From positions 1-23,457 of the forward strand of contig CAXMRP010000170.1 in assembly GCA_964196155.1 (NCBI GenBank): 23,457 nt of DNA, read 5' to 3'. Made by a program: the position numbers and the translations under genes. Shown here in pieces: positions 13,160-21,285 of the stretch. The notes under the pieces are model-generated. The model searched no databases and was not told the origin of the DNA. It was given only the letters and a program-made list of their open reading frames with translations. This DNA comes from CAXMRP01 sp964196155 (GTDB lineage: Bacteria; Pseudomonadota; Alphaproteobacteria; Rhizobiales; Afifellaceae). Numbering within the stretch: position 1 is the first letter of the stretch; each line of letters begins with the position of its first letter.

Positions 13160-15151
13160 ATGAGCGAGGCTGACAATTCCACTGACGGCAAATCCGGCTA
13201 TCAGGTTCTGGCGCGGAAATATCGCCCGGCGCGGTTTGACGATCTGATCGGACAGGAGGCAATGGTGCGCACCTTGCGCAACGCCTTTGAGGCGGGGCGG
13301 ATTGCCCATGCGTGGATGCTGACCGGAGTGCGCGGCGTCGGCAAGACAACAACAGCACGCATTCTGGCCCGCGGTCTCAATTATGCGCCTGAAGACACTG
13401 CCGTAGACGCTCAGGCCGGGCCGACGGTCGATCTGGGAGACATTGGCGTTCATTGCCAGGCGATCATGGAAGGACGGCACCCGGACGTGATTGAGATTGA
13501 TGCCGCCTCGCATACCGGTATCGACGATATTCGCGATATTATTGAATCGGCGCGCTATTCGCCGGTCAGCGCGCGCTTCAAGGTGTATATCATCGACGAA
13601 GTGCACATGCTGTCGAAGTCGGCCTTCAATGGCCTGCTCAAGACGCTGGAAGAACCGCCAGCCCATGTGAAATTCGTGTTTGCGACTACCGAAATTCGCA
13701 AAGTGCCGGTGACGATCCTGTCCCGGTGCCAACGTTTTGACCTGAAACGGGTCAGTGCGGCCGAACTGATGAAGCATTTGCAACATATCGGGGAACAGGA
13801 AGGCATTTCCGCTTCTGAGCCGGCGCTGCGAATTATTGCGCGGGCGGCAGAAGGCTCGGTGCGCGATGCGCTATCTATTTTGGATCAGGCGATTGCCCAT
13901 AGCGGCGGCGATGTTGACGCCGAAACGGTGCAGGCGATGCTTGGCCTCGCCGATCGCGCCCAGACAATAGATTTTTTTGATGACATCGCCAGTGGCCGGA
14001 CTGAAAGCGCACTTGCCCGCATGTCGGCGCTCTACCAAACCGGCGCGGAGCCGCTGGTGGTACTCACCGACCTTGCCGACTTCACTCATTTTGTCACTCG
14101 CATCAAGATTACCGAGGATGCGGCCAACGACCCCGGCGCATCGGAAACCGAACGGGTTAGCGGACTGGAATTCTCCAAAACACTCTCGGTTCGGTCCCTG
14201 TCGACACTGTGGCAGATCCTGCTTGCCGGCATTGAGGAGACCGGCCGCTCGCCGCGCCCATCGGCATCAGCCGATATGGTGCTGGTGCGGCTGTGTCATG
14301 CGGCCGATCTGCCGACACCGGATGAGGCGCTGAAAGCGCTGGCGGAACATGGCGCAACTGCACCTTCTGGCGCGCCATCTGATACGCCAAACCGGCAAAC
14401 CGATGGCAATGGCCACACTGGACCCGCACCCGGCCCGAGCGGGCAAGGAACGGCCGAGGCGCAGCGAGGGCACGCCGCTATTACCCCGGCTGGCGGGCAC
14501 GGTGGGCCGGGCGCGGCCATGGCGCGCCTGCACGATCCGGAAATCAATCCTGAATTTCGCCCGGATATTGACCCAGATATTGTCTCGGAAATTTTACTGG
14601 AACCTGACCATGATCCGGTCTCGCCACCGTGGGATGAAAACGTTCCGGCGCCCGGGCTGCCCGTACATCATGACCCTGATACCGCTACTACCGCCGCAGC
14701 AGGTGACCTGCCTTCGGGTTTTGAAGCGTTGTTGGAAATGGCGCGGGAGCGCCGGGACCGTTTGATGTTTCGATCGCTGGAGCGCCAGGTTATTCCGATC
14801 CGGGTCAATGACCGGCAGCTGGAAATTGCCCTGACCCCGGATGCCGATCCGGGCCTGCCGCAACAGATCGCCGAAACCCTGCAATCCTGGACGGGCGAGC
14901 GCTGGATCGTCATCATCGGCGCTGCGCCACCGGAGGCAATCAGCGCCTATCAGCGGCGCAAGGCCGACGAGGCCCGGCAGATGGCCGCAATAAAGGCCGA
15001 CCCGCTGGTGTCGCATGTGCTGGACGTTTTTCCGGGCGCCGAGATCGTCAGCGTCCGCGAAATCAGCGGCCCGGACGCGGCGCCCGACGAAGACATCGGT
15101 GCCGACCGGACCGGCGCGGATGCCGCCAATGAGGCGAAACACGACAAATGA
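13160..15151 (+). CDS. dnaX: DNA polymerase III subunits tau/gamma
   Basis: DnaX is the ATPase of the clamp loader, and tau also tethers polymerase cores. I start it at MSEADN (13160, 663 aa); an open frame continues upstream to 12998 but crosses the SRP RNA gene and promoters with non-homologous sequence. The AAA+ domain has Walker A GVRGVGKTT (56-64), Walker B DEVHML (146-151) and the SRC sensor (188-190). The zinc module normally holding four Cys reads LGDIGVHCQ at 92-100 with a single Cys. Domain III is followed by a Gly/Pro/Asp-rich linker (about 350-520) and a tau C-terminal domain. No A-rich slippery heptamer for frameshifting was seen. ybaB follows after 16 nt. Confidence 0.95.
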   Translation: MSEADNSTDGKSGYQVLARKYRPARFDDLIGQEAMVRTLRNAFEAGRIAHAWMLTGVRGVGKTTTARILARGLNYAPEDTAVDAQAGPTVDLGDIGVHCQAIMEGRHPDVIEIDAASHTGIDDIRDIIESARYSPVSARFKVYIIDEVHMLSKSAFNGLLKTLEEPPAHVKFVFATTEIRKVPVTILSRCQRFDLKRVSAAELMKHLQHIGEQEGISASEPALRIIARAAEGSVRDALSILDQAIAHSGGDVDAETVQAMLGLADRAQTIDFFDDIASGRTESALARMSALYQTGAEPLVVLTDLADFTHFVTRIKITEDAANDPGASETERVSGLEFSKTLSVRSLSTLWQILLAGIEETGRSPRPSASADMVLVRLCHAADLPTPDEALKALAEHGATAPSGAPSDTPNRQTDGNGHTGPAPGPSGQGTAEAQRGHAAITPAGGHGGPGAAMARLHDPEINPEFRPDIDPDIVSEILLEPDHDPVSPPWDENVPAPGLPVHHDPDTATTAAAGDLPSGFEALLEMARERRDRLMFRSLERQVIPIRVNDRQLEIALTPDADPGLPQQIAETLQSWTGERWIVIIGAAPPEAISAYQRRKADEARQMAAIKADPLVSHVLDVFPGAEIVSVREISGPDAAPDEDIGADRTGADAANEAKHDK

Positions 15152-15167
15152 AAGTGATGGAGAAACA

Positions 15168-15491
15168 ATGCGCGATCTGATGGGCATGATGGGCAAGGCC
15201 AAGGAGCTGCAGGAAAAAATGCAGAGCCTGCAAGACGAAATCGCCGAGATGACGATCAGCGGATCGTCGGGCGCGGGATTGGTGAGTGTGACCGTCGATG
15301 GCAAAGGCGGACTGAAATCAGTGAAGATCGACCCGTCGCTGATCAAGGCGGACGAAATCGAGATTTTGGAAGACCTGATTGTCGCCGCGGCAAGCGATGC
15401 GCGCGGCAAGGCGGAAACGGAAGCGGCAGCAAAGATGCAGGACCTGACCGCCGGCCTGCCGCTGCCGCCAGGCATGAAACTGCCGTTCTAG
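15168..15491 (+). CDS. ybaB: YbaB/EbfC family nucleoid-associated protein
   Basis: The 107-aa protein is typical in length and starts MRDLMGMMGKAKELQEKMQ. It has a helical N-terminus with a Met-rich face, a central antiparallel sheet (VSVTVDGKGGLKSVKID, about 44-60) and a second helical arm. Family members form tweezer-like dimers that bind DNA; deletion phenotypes point to roles in DNA repair or recombination. The start is set by GGAG (15159-15162), 5 nt before the ATG. It is sandwiched between dnaX and recR, the standard operon in most bacteria. Confidence 0.95.
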   Translation: MRDLMGMMGKAKELQEKMQSLQDEIAEMTISGSSGAGLVSVTVDGKGGLKSVKIDPSLIKADEIEILEDLIVAAASDARGKAETEAAAKMQDLTAGLPLPPGMKLPF

Positions 15492-15509
15492 CGGCCCGGT
15501 CAGCGCACC

Positions 15510-16115
15510 ATGAGCCACAAAGTTGTCGGTCCTGAAATCGAACGGCTGATCCAGTTGCTGGCGCGGCTGCCGGGGCTGGGACCACGCTCGGCCCGGCGGG
15601 CGGCTCTGCATCTGGTCAAGAAAAAAGAGGCGTTGCTGGAACCGCTGGCCAGCGCCATGAGCGAGGCGGCTGCCAAAGTGCGACTGTGCTCGGTTTGCGG
15701 CAATGTCGACACGCGCGATCCGTGCGCAATCTGCAGCGATCCGACACGCGACAGCACGCGGCTGGTGGTGGTGGAGGATGTTGGCGACCTGTGGGCGCTG
15801 GAGCGAGCCAACGCCATCAAGGCGCACTATCACGTGTTGGGCGGCACCTTGTCACCGCTCGACGGTGTCGGGCCCGATGACCTCAGCATTGCCAGTCTGG
15901 TGGGACGGGCGCGCGGCGGCGATGTGGCGGAGCTGATCCTGGCAGTCAACGCCACGGTGGAGGGCCAGACAACGGCGCACTATATCACCGACCAACTGGC
16001 GGGCAGCGGTGTGAGCGTGACACGGCTGGCGCACGGTGTGCCGGTGGGCGGGGAACTGGACTATCTTGACGATGGAACACTATCGGCAGCGATGAAAAGC
16101 CGGACACCGTTTTAG
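15510..16115 (+). CDS. recR: Recombination mediator protein RecR
   Basis: RecR acts with RecO and RecF to load RecA at gaps. The 201-aa protein has the N-terminal helix-hairpin-helix (LARLPGLGPRSARRAALHL, 17-35) and an intact four-Cys zinc finger (C60, C63, C72, C75). A Toprim domain follows with VVVEDVGDLWALE (86-98) and GGTLSPLDGVGPDDL, then a C-terminal Walker-B-like segment. Length is normal. It follows ybaB by 18 nt and is the last gene of the dnaX operon; a 380-nt gap follows. Confidence 0.96.
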   Translation: MSHKVVGPEIERLIQLLARLPGLGPRSARRAALHLVKKKEALLEPLASAMSEAAAKVRLCSVCGNVDTRDPCAICSDPTRDSTRLVVVEDVGDLWALERANAIKAHYHVLGGTLSPLDGVGPDDLSIASLVGRARGGDVAELILAVNATVEGQTTAHYITDQLAGSGVSVTRLAHGVPVGGELDYLDDGTLSAAMKSRTPF

Positions 16116-16190
16116 GATTACGTGGATTCAAGATGACGAAATATTATCGTCCGGTGTGCGGAGGTTTGGCCAGCGCCAGCTTTAATTATC

Positions 16191-16216
16191 GGCCGAAATT
16201 ACAGGCCGAAATTACA
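16191..16216. repeat. 13-bp perfect tandem duplication
   Basis: GGCCGAAATTACA occurs twice head to tail (16191-16203, 16204-16216). The second copy covers the stop codon of the small minus-strand ORF. It is probably a slippage product; no further copies were noticed nearby. Confidence 0.85.
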
Positions 16217-16397
16217 TCTTGGCGCCGGCACGGATATAGGCATTCGCCCTGCCGGCCTTGCGCTTGCTGACCTTGATAATCTGATCGGAATTCATATCTC
16301 GCATGATTGCTTGCGAAGCCCGGCCCTCATTGAGGGCGAAGTCCGCAGCAAAAGCAGTCAGACTAACGATGGTCATATGGATCATCAATTTTTTCAT
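16212..16397 (-). CDS. Small putative exported basic protein, function unknown
   Basis: I do not recognise this family. From ATG 16397 the product has 61 aa: a KK start, a hydrophobic segment (LMIHMTIVSLTAFA, about 4-17) and a possible signal-peptidase site after AFA or FAA. The remaining tail of about 43 residues is rich in Lys, Arg and Met (KVSKRKAGRANAYIR). This looks like a short Sec signal peptide plus a basic mature peptide, but a single TM anchor is possible. An in-frame TTG at 16415 would add 6 residues, and no strong RBS supports either start. It stands alone in the convergent 380-nt gap between recR and rmuC. It could be non-coding; the signal-peptide pattern is the only positive evidence. 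Confidence 0.4.
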   Translation of the reverse strand: MKKLMIHMTIVSLTAFAADFALNEGRASQAIMRDMNSDQIIKVSKRKAGRANAYIRAGAKM

Positions 16398-16495
16398 CGG
16401 ATGGTTGTCGCACAAATTTCTCGCTGCGCCTTGAATGTTAATGCCGGCAATTAGTTCAATCTTTAATGATCCGCCAACCTATTGCGATTGCTGAA

Positions 16496-17692
16496 TTATT
16501 CGTTGCCGGCAAGACGTGGCCGTGGGCGCTCGGCAGCCTGGTCAGTGGCCAGATCATCAGGCTTGCTGTCACCAAAGCCGAGACTTTCAATCCGACGGCC
16601 ACGCTTGGTCACCTTGTCGCTGGAGGTCAGGATCTGGTCGATATCGACCTGTGCCTGGCCAAAATGCTGGGCCAGTTTGCGCACCCGGTCATCAAGGCGG
16701 CCAATATCGGTCATCAGTTTCATCACTTCGTCATGGATGATATGGGCCTGCTCGCGCAATCTGGCGTCCTTCAGGACCGCCTGAATGACCTGGATCGACA
16801 GCATTAACAGCGACGGCGAGACGATCACCACGCGGGCCTTGTAAGCCCGCTGGACAATGTCCTCGAAGCGCTCATGGATTTCGGCAAAGACAGATTCCGA
16901 CGGCACAAACATGAAGGCAGTGTCCTGGGTTTCGCCGGGAATCAGATATCGGTCCTTGATGTCCTTCACGTGCTTGATGATGTCGGTGCGAAAATGCTGT
17001 TGCGCTGATTTCAGACCTTCGGGCGAAGCTGCCTCCTTCAGAGCGGAATAGCCTTCCAGCGGAAACTTGGCATCGACGACGAGTGGCGGCGCGGCGTTGG
17101 GCATGAACACCAGACAGTCGGGCCGGTTCCGGTTCGACAATGTCGCCTGAAAGCCATAGGCGCCCTTGGGCAGGCCATCTGCGATGATGGCTTCCATGCG
17201 GCCCTGGCCGAAGGCGCCGCGGGTTTGCTTGTTGTCCAGAATATTGGACAGGTTGGTCACCTGCCCGGCCAGATCGTTGATGTTTTTCTGGGCCACATCG
17301 AGAATGGCCAGGCGCTCGTATAGCTGTTTCAGGCTTTCACCCGTCGTGCGCGTCTGTTCCCCGACCGACTGGCTGAGGCGGTGGCCGAGACTGTCGAGGC
17401 GGTCCGAAAGGGTCTTGTTGAGATGGGACTGACCGGTGCCGAACATTTCCGACATGGACTGCAGCCGGCCGGAGAGTTCGGATTGAGTTTTCAAAAGCTC
17501 GCTGACGTGGCCTTGCAGTTCGGCGGCGCGGGTGGTGGCCGCTGCCTCGGCCCGGCGGCGGGCCCGGCCGGAGCGGACGAGGGCGACGACGAAGGCAAGG
17601 AAAACCAGCGCGGCAATGCCGGCTGTTGCCAGCTCTGCCGTGCTGATCACCCAGCCTGTTTGATTAAATATCATGCCTGAAAGATAGTCCAT
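16496..17692 (-). CDS. rmuC: RmuC family DNA recombination protein
   Basis: RmuC proteins limit rearrangements at inverted repeats and have a nuclease-like fold. From the ATG at 17692 the product has 398 aa. It has an N-terminal TM (about 15-38), a long coiled coil (about 45-150, many Glu/Gln/Leu/Arg heptads), then the RmuC core with the restriction-endonuclease-like VVDAKFPLEGY motif and the conserved ARVVIVSPSLLMLSIQ block. The open frame extends to 17779 but the extra residues look non-coding; another ATG at 17674 is possible, and no RBS decides between them. It is divergent from def with a 164-nt shared region, and convergent with the dnaX-recR operon. Confidence 0.92.
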   Translation of the reverse strand: MDYLSGMIFNQTGWVISTAELATAGIAALVFLAFVVALVRSGRARRRAEAAATTRAAELQGHVSELLKTQSELSGRLQSMSEMFGTGQSHLNKTLSDRLDSLGHRLSQSVGEQTRTTGESLKQLYERLAILDVAQKNINDLAGQVTNLSNILDNKQTRGAFGQGRMEAIIADGLPKGAYGFQATLSNRNRPDCLVFMPNAAPPLVVDAKFPLEGYSALKEAASPEGLKSAQQHFRTDIIKHVKDIKDRYLIPGETQDTAFMFVPSESVFAEIHERFEDIVQRAYKARVVIVSPSLLMLSIQVIQAVLKDARLREQAHIIHDEVMKLMTDIGRLDDRVRKLAQHFGQAQVDIDQILTSSDKVTKRGRRIESLGFGDSKPDDLATDQAAERPRPRLAGNE

Positions 17693-17856
17693 AAAGGGAA
17701 CATAACCGATTCGGGTGGGCTGATATTGGCTAATCCCACCTGCTGCTGACGGGCTCTGGCTACCGCCGGCTACCGGCAATACCGTTGACGGATCATCGTG
17801 CAGACCTTATCTCGCGGCGACCCTTGTTTTACTGCGGCGTTTGTATTTCGACGACA

Positions 17857-18402
17857 ATGGCTATTCGCGATATCATCACATTGCCGGACCCGGTTCTGCG
17901 CAAAAAGAGCACTGCCATCGAGGCGGTGGACGATGAATTGCGCAACCTGCTCGATGACATGCTGGAGACGATGTATGACGCGCCGGGAATTGGTCTTGCG
18001 GCGGTTCAGATCGGCATTTTAAGGCGCATCATCACTGTCGACACCTGCCGCGATGAGGAAACGGAGGCGCACGATCCGATTTTTCTGATCAATCCACAGA
18101 TCGTCGGGTTGTCGGATGACCGCACCATCCACGAGGAGGGCTGCCTGTCGATCCCCGAATATTTTGCCGAAATCGAGCGACCGTCATCGATCCATGTGCG
18201 CTATGTCGATTATCACGGCAAGCAACAGGAGCTGGAGGCCGACGGACTTTTGGCGACGGTGATCCAGCATGAGGTGGATCATCTCGATGGCACGCTGTTC
18301 ATCGACCACTTGTCCAAGTTGAAACGGGATCTGGTCGTGCGCAAATTCACCAAGGCAGCCCGGCAGGCGGAAAAGGACAAAGGTAATGGCCGGATCCTTT
18401 GA
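17857..18402 (+). CDS. def: Peptide deformylase
   Basis: Def removes the formyl group from nascent N-terminal Met using a divalent metal, normally Fe2+. The start MAIRDIITLPDPVLRK (ATG 17857) gives 181 aa, typical for the family; the frame is open 24 codons further up without homology. The three signature motifs are intact: GIGLAAVQ (44-51, with Val for the more common Pro), EGCLS (94-98, metal ligand C96) and QHEVDH (137-142, metal ligands H138 and H142, catalytic E139). It is the first gene of def-fmt-truA, so formylation and deformylation of initiator Met are coexpressed. The promoter must lie in 17693-17856, where I see no clear pair of boxes. Confidence 0.96.
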   Translation: MAIRDIITLPDPVLRKKSTAIEAVDDELRNLLDDMLETMYDAPGIGLAAVQIGILRRIITVDTCRDEETEAHDPIFLINPQIVGLSDDRTIHEEGCLSIPEYFAEIERPSSIHVRYVDYHGKQQELEADGLLATVIQHEVDHLDGTLFIDHLSKLKRDLVVRKFTKAARQAEKDKGNGRIL

Positions 18403-18462
18403 TCGAAACCAGTCGCAGGCCGGCTTCCGTCGCGGGTGTCATCGTGATCGCGCCGGGGTCTG

Positions 18463-19413
18463 ATGGTATTGCGCCTGATCTTCATGGGCACACCGGATTT
18501 TGCCGTCCCTGCCCTCAATGAACTGGTCGGGCACGGCCATGAGATTGCGGCCGTCTATACCCAGCCGCCGCGACCGGCGGGGCGTGGCATGGCGGAGCGG
18601 CGCTCGGCGGTACACCAGCAAGCCGACGTATTCGGCCTGCCCGTCGAAACACCGGCAAGCTTCAAGGATCGCGAAGCGCAGGACCGGTTTGCCGCGTTTG
18701 AGGCCGATGCGGCGATTGTCGTCGCCTACGGCTTGATCCTGCCGCAGGCGGTTCTTGATGCGCCGCGACAGGGGTGTTTCAATATCCATGCCTCGTTGTT
18801 GCCGCGCTGGCGCGGTGCGGCGCCGATCCAGCGGGCGATCATGGCCGGCGATCAGGAAACCGGCGTGATGGTCATGCAAATGGATGCCGGCCTCGACACC
18901 GGCCCGGTGTGTCTGGCCGAGCGGGCCACGATCGGCGCTGATGAGACTGCCGGCAGCCTGCATGACCGGTTGGCGGTACTTGGCGGCAATCTGATCGTGC
19001 GGGCTATCGGTGCACTGGAGCGCGGCGGCCTGTCGTGTACTGCGCAAGACGAGGCCGGGGCTAGTTATGCCAGGAAGATCGACAAGGGCGAGACCCGGAT
19101 CGACTGGTCGCGGCCGGCGAGCGAAATTCACAATCATATTCGCGGACTGTCGCCGGTGCCGGGGGCATGGTGCCTCATCCTGGCGTCCGGCAAGGACTTG
19201 CGGGTGAAAGTGCTGACATGCAAACCGGTCGAAGGAAGCGGTGCGGCGGGTACTGTGCTGGATGATCGTCTGACTATTGCCTGTGGTACCGGTGCGATAT
19301 CGCTGCGAACCTTGCAACCGGCGGGCAAGGGGGCAATGGATTGCGCTGCATTCCTTCGCGGAAACCCTGTTGCAGCCGGAACTGTTTTACCGGGCGTCGC
19401 CGGTTCGACCTAG
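18463..19413 (+). CDS. fmt: Methionyl-tRNA formyltransferase
   Basis: Fmt transfers formyl from 10-formyl-tetrahydrofolate to Met-tRNA(fMet) for initiation. The 316-aa protein has a start MVLRLIFMGTPDFAVP that matches the family. The catalytic triad residues are in place: N107 and H109 in FNIHASLLPRWRG, and D145 in MDAGLDTGP. The C-terminal OB-like tRNA-binding domain begins after about 205 (ARKIDKGETRIDW). It lies 60 nt after def and 3 nt before truA, the usual order. The RBS is weak. Confidence 0.96.
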   Translation: MVLRLIFMGTPDFAVPALNELVGHGHEIAAVYTQPPRPAGRGMAERRSAVHQQADVFGLPVETPASFKDREAQDRFAAFEADAAIVVAYGLILPQAVLDAPRQGCFNIHASLLPRWRGAAPIQRAIMAGDQETGVMVMQMDAGLDTGPVCLAERATIGADETAGSLHDRLAVLGGNLIVRAIGALERGGLSCTAQDEAGASYARKIDKGETRIDWSRPASEIHNHIRGLSPVPGAWCLILASGKDLRVKVLTCKPVEGSGAAGTVLDDRLTIACGTGAISLRTLQPAGKGAMDCAAFLRGNPVAAGTVLPGVAGST

Positions 19414-19416
19414 GTC

Positions 19417-20157
19417 ATGCCCCGCTACAAACTCACCCTGGAGTATGACGGCACGCCGTTTTGTGGCTGGCAGCAGCAGAATAATGGCTCATCCGTGCAG
19501 GGTGTGCTGGCGCGGGCGATTTTCGACTTCAGCAGCGAAACGGTCCGGGTCAATGGTGCCGGGCGCACCGATGCCGGTGTCCACGCGCTGGGTCAGGTCG
19601 CCCATATCGATCTGGAGCGCGATTGGCCGGCAGATACTGTTGCCGACGCCATCAATGCCCATTTGCGACCGGAATTGGTTGCGGTGCTCGCCGCAGAGGT
19701 CGTCGATGGCGACTTCGATGCGCGATTTTCAGCAGTGATGCGGCACTATCGCTACGACTTCTGCAACCGGCGCGCGCCGCTGACGTTCTCCCGCAGCCAG
19801 TTCTGGCAGGTTGCCGTTCCTCTTGATGCCGTGGCCATGGATTTGGCGGCCCAGGCGCTATGCGGGCGTCATGATTTTACGACTTTCCGCGCCGCCGAGT
19901 GCCAGGCCAAAAGCCCGGTGAAGACGATTGAGGCAATCGCCGTGCAGCGTTTGGACGAGCGTGTGCGGATCACCGTGTCGGCCCGATCCTTCCTCCACAG
20001 GCAAGTGCGGTCGATCGCAGGATCGCTCAAACTTGTTGGCGAGGGTCGCTGGTCGGCTGAAACGCTTGCAGAGGCGCTGGCCGCCAGAGACCGCAGCTGT
20101 TGCGGTCCAGTCGCCCCACCGGACGGGCTTTATCTCGTGGCGGTCGATTATGACTGA
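19417..20157 (+). CDS. truA: tRNA pseudouridine synthase A
   Basis: TruA makes pseudouridine at positions 38-40 of the tRNA anticodon arm. The 246-aa protein has the conserved YKLTLEYDGTPFCGWQ start and the catalytic D52 in GRTDAGVHALGQ. The later RYDFCNRRAPLTF and the SFLHRQVRSIAGSL helix, which binds RNA, are also present. It is spaced 3 nt from fmt and probably translated by coupling. A 9-bp hairpin 40 nt downstream separates it from the convergent tad genes. Confidence 0.96.
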   Translation: MPRYKLTLEYDGTPFCGWQQQNNGSSVQGVLARAIFDFSSETVRVNGAGRTDAGVHALGQVAHIDLERDWPADTVADAINAHLRPELVAVLAAEVVDGDFDARFSAVMRHYRYDFCNRRAPLTFSRSQFWQVAVPLDAVAMDLAAQALCGRHDFTTFRAAECQAKSPVKTIEAIAVQRLDERVRITVSARSFLHRQVRSIAGSLKLVGEGRWSAETLAEALAARDRSCCGPVAPPDGLYLVAVDYD

Positions 20158-20196
20158 AGCGCAAACCGCTTCGCATTTCCTCATCGCAGAATGACA

Positions 20197-20226
20197 CAAG
20201 CCCGGCCGTTGGTCCGACCGGGCTTG
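20197..20226. terminator. Bidirectional hairpin between truA and tadC
   Basis: CAAGCCCGG and CCGGGCTTG form a perfect 9-bp stem with a 12-nt loop in the 95-nt gap between the converging truA and tadC genes. No U-tract follows on either strand, so it may work with Rho or as a transcript-end stabiliser and not as a classic intrinsic terminator. Confidence 0.55.
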
Positions 20227-20252
20227 CGATATCAGTTTGCCGGGATGGGCGC

Positions 20253-21218
20253 TTATTCGTAACCCATGACCTGAATAACCGCTGGCGTAATGATGACGGC
20301 AATCAAGACCGGCAGGAAGAACAGGATCATCGGCACGGTCAGTTTTGGCGGCAGGCCGGCGGCCTTCTTTTCTGCCTCAGACATCCGCATATCGCGGCTT
20401 TCCTGGGCCAGAACCCGGAGGGAGTGGGCGAGCGGCGTACCGTAACGTTCAGACTGGATAAAGCTGGTGACAACCGCCTTGACCCCCTCCAGACCAGTGC
20501 GTTCACCGAGGTTTTCAAAGGCACGACGCCGGTTTTGCAGGTAGGACAGTTCCGCCGTGGTCAGGCTCAGTTCTTCGGCCAGTTCGAGGCACTGGCGGCT
20601 AATTTCCTCGGAGACCTTACGGAATGCGGTTTCGATACCCATGCCCGATTCAACGCAGATCAGCATGAGATCAAGCGCATCCGGCCAGGCGCGACGAATT
20701 TTGAGTTGGCGCTTGCTGATGGCGTTTTTGACAAAAGTTCCCGGCGCGTAAAAGCCGACATAGGCGACGCCCAGGCAAATACCCAGTTTCATGAGAAACG
20801 GCCGGTCAAATTCGGTCAGGTAAAACACGTAGGTGATCGCCAATCCAAAGAAGATGATCGGCATGACCGTGCGGGCGATCAAAAACACCAGCACCGGGTT
20901 TGGTCCCCTGAATCCGGCCATCCGCAGGTCTTTGGCGATCTTGCCGTTTTCGGCCTGCTTGAACAGGTTGAGACGGTCGACAATATCCTTGAACAGCTTG
21001 GTCGGTTCACGGCGCAGAGATCCGACCGCCGATTGCTTTTGGGTCGCCTGCATCTTGGCGCGCTCACGGGCGCGGATACGTTCGCGTTCATTGGCCACCT
21101 GGCGCATGCGGCCGGCGAGATTATCGCGAACCAGATAGGGCCATGACACGACAACGACGGCTGAGAAGACCGCGATTGCCGCAGAGACGGCGATGACTAA
21201 TTCTGGATTTTCAAACAT
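20253..21218 (-). CDS. tadC: Tad pilus inner-membrane assembly protein TadC
   Basis: A 321-aa type II secretion F-domain (GspF-like) protein that, with TadB, forms the membrane platform for Flp pilus assembly. There is an N-terminal TM (about 7-28), a basic cytoplasmic segment, hydrophobic stretches at about 108-131 and 140-162, and the T2SSF domain (about 175-300) with DLMLICVESGMGIETAF and SERYGTPLAHSLRVLA. A C-terminal TM closes it. It is the last gene of the visible tad cluster, starting 67 nt after tadB; the TPR gene tadD that often follows is not present before the convergent truA. Confidence 0.93.
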   Translation of the reverse strand: MFENPELVIAVSAAIAVFSAVVVVSWPYLVRDNLAGRMRQVANERERIRARERAKMQATQKQSAVGSLRREPTKLFKDIVDRLNLFKQAENGKIAKDLRMAGFRGPNPVLVFLIARTVMPIIFFGLAITYVFYLTEFDRPFLMKLGICLGVAYVGFYAPGTFVKNAISKRQLKIRRAWPDALDLMLICVESGMGIETAFRKVSEEISRQCLELAEELSLTTAELSYLQNRRRAFENLGERTGLEGVKAVVTSFIQSERYGTPLAHSLRVLAQESRDMRMSEAEKKAAGLPPKLTVPMILFFLPVLIAVIITPAVIQVMGYE

Positions 21219-21285
21219 GATACGGCGATCCGATTGTCATTGTTCCGGGTCATTGAGGGCGTCGGTTGGTGAACAGTTCTGGCCC

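Noticed and set aside
12905..13786. Minus-strand ORF of 293 aa
   Set aside because: It overlaps the SRP RNA and the AAA+ part of dnaX; composition is that of a reverse frame of dnaX.
14200..14700. Programmed frameshift site producing gamma from dnaX
   Set aside because: No A-rich slippery heptamer was seen in the region after the AAA+ domains.
16116..16495. Toxin-antitoxin pair or CRISPR-like repeat
   Set aside because: Only one small ORF and a single two-copy 13-mer; no second partner gene and no spaced repeat array.
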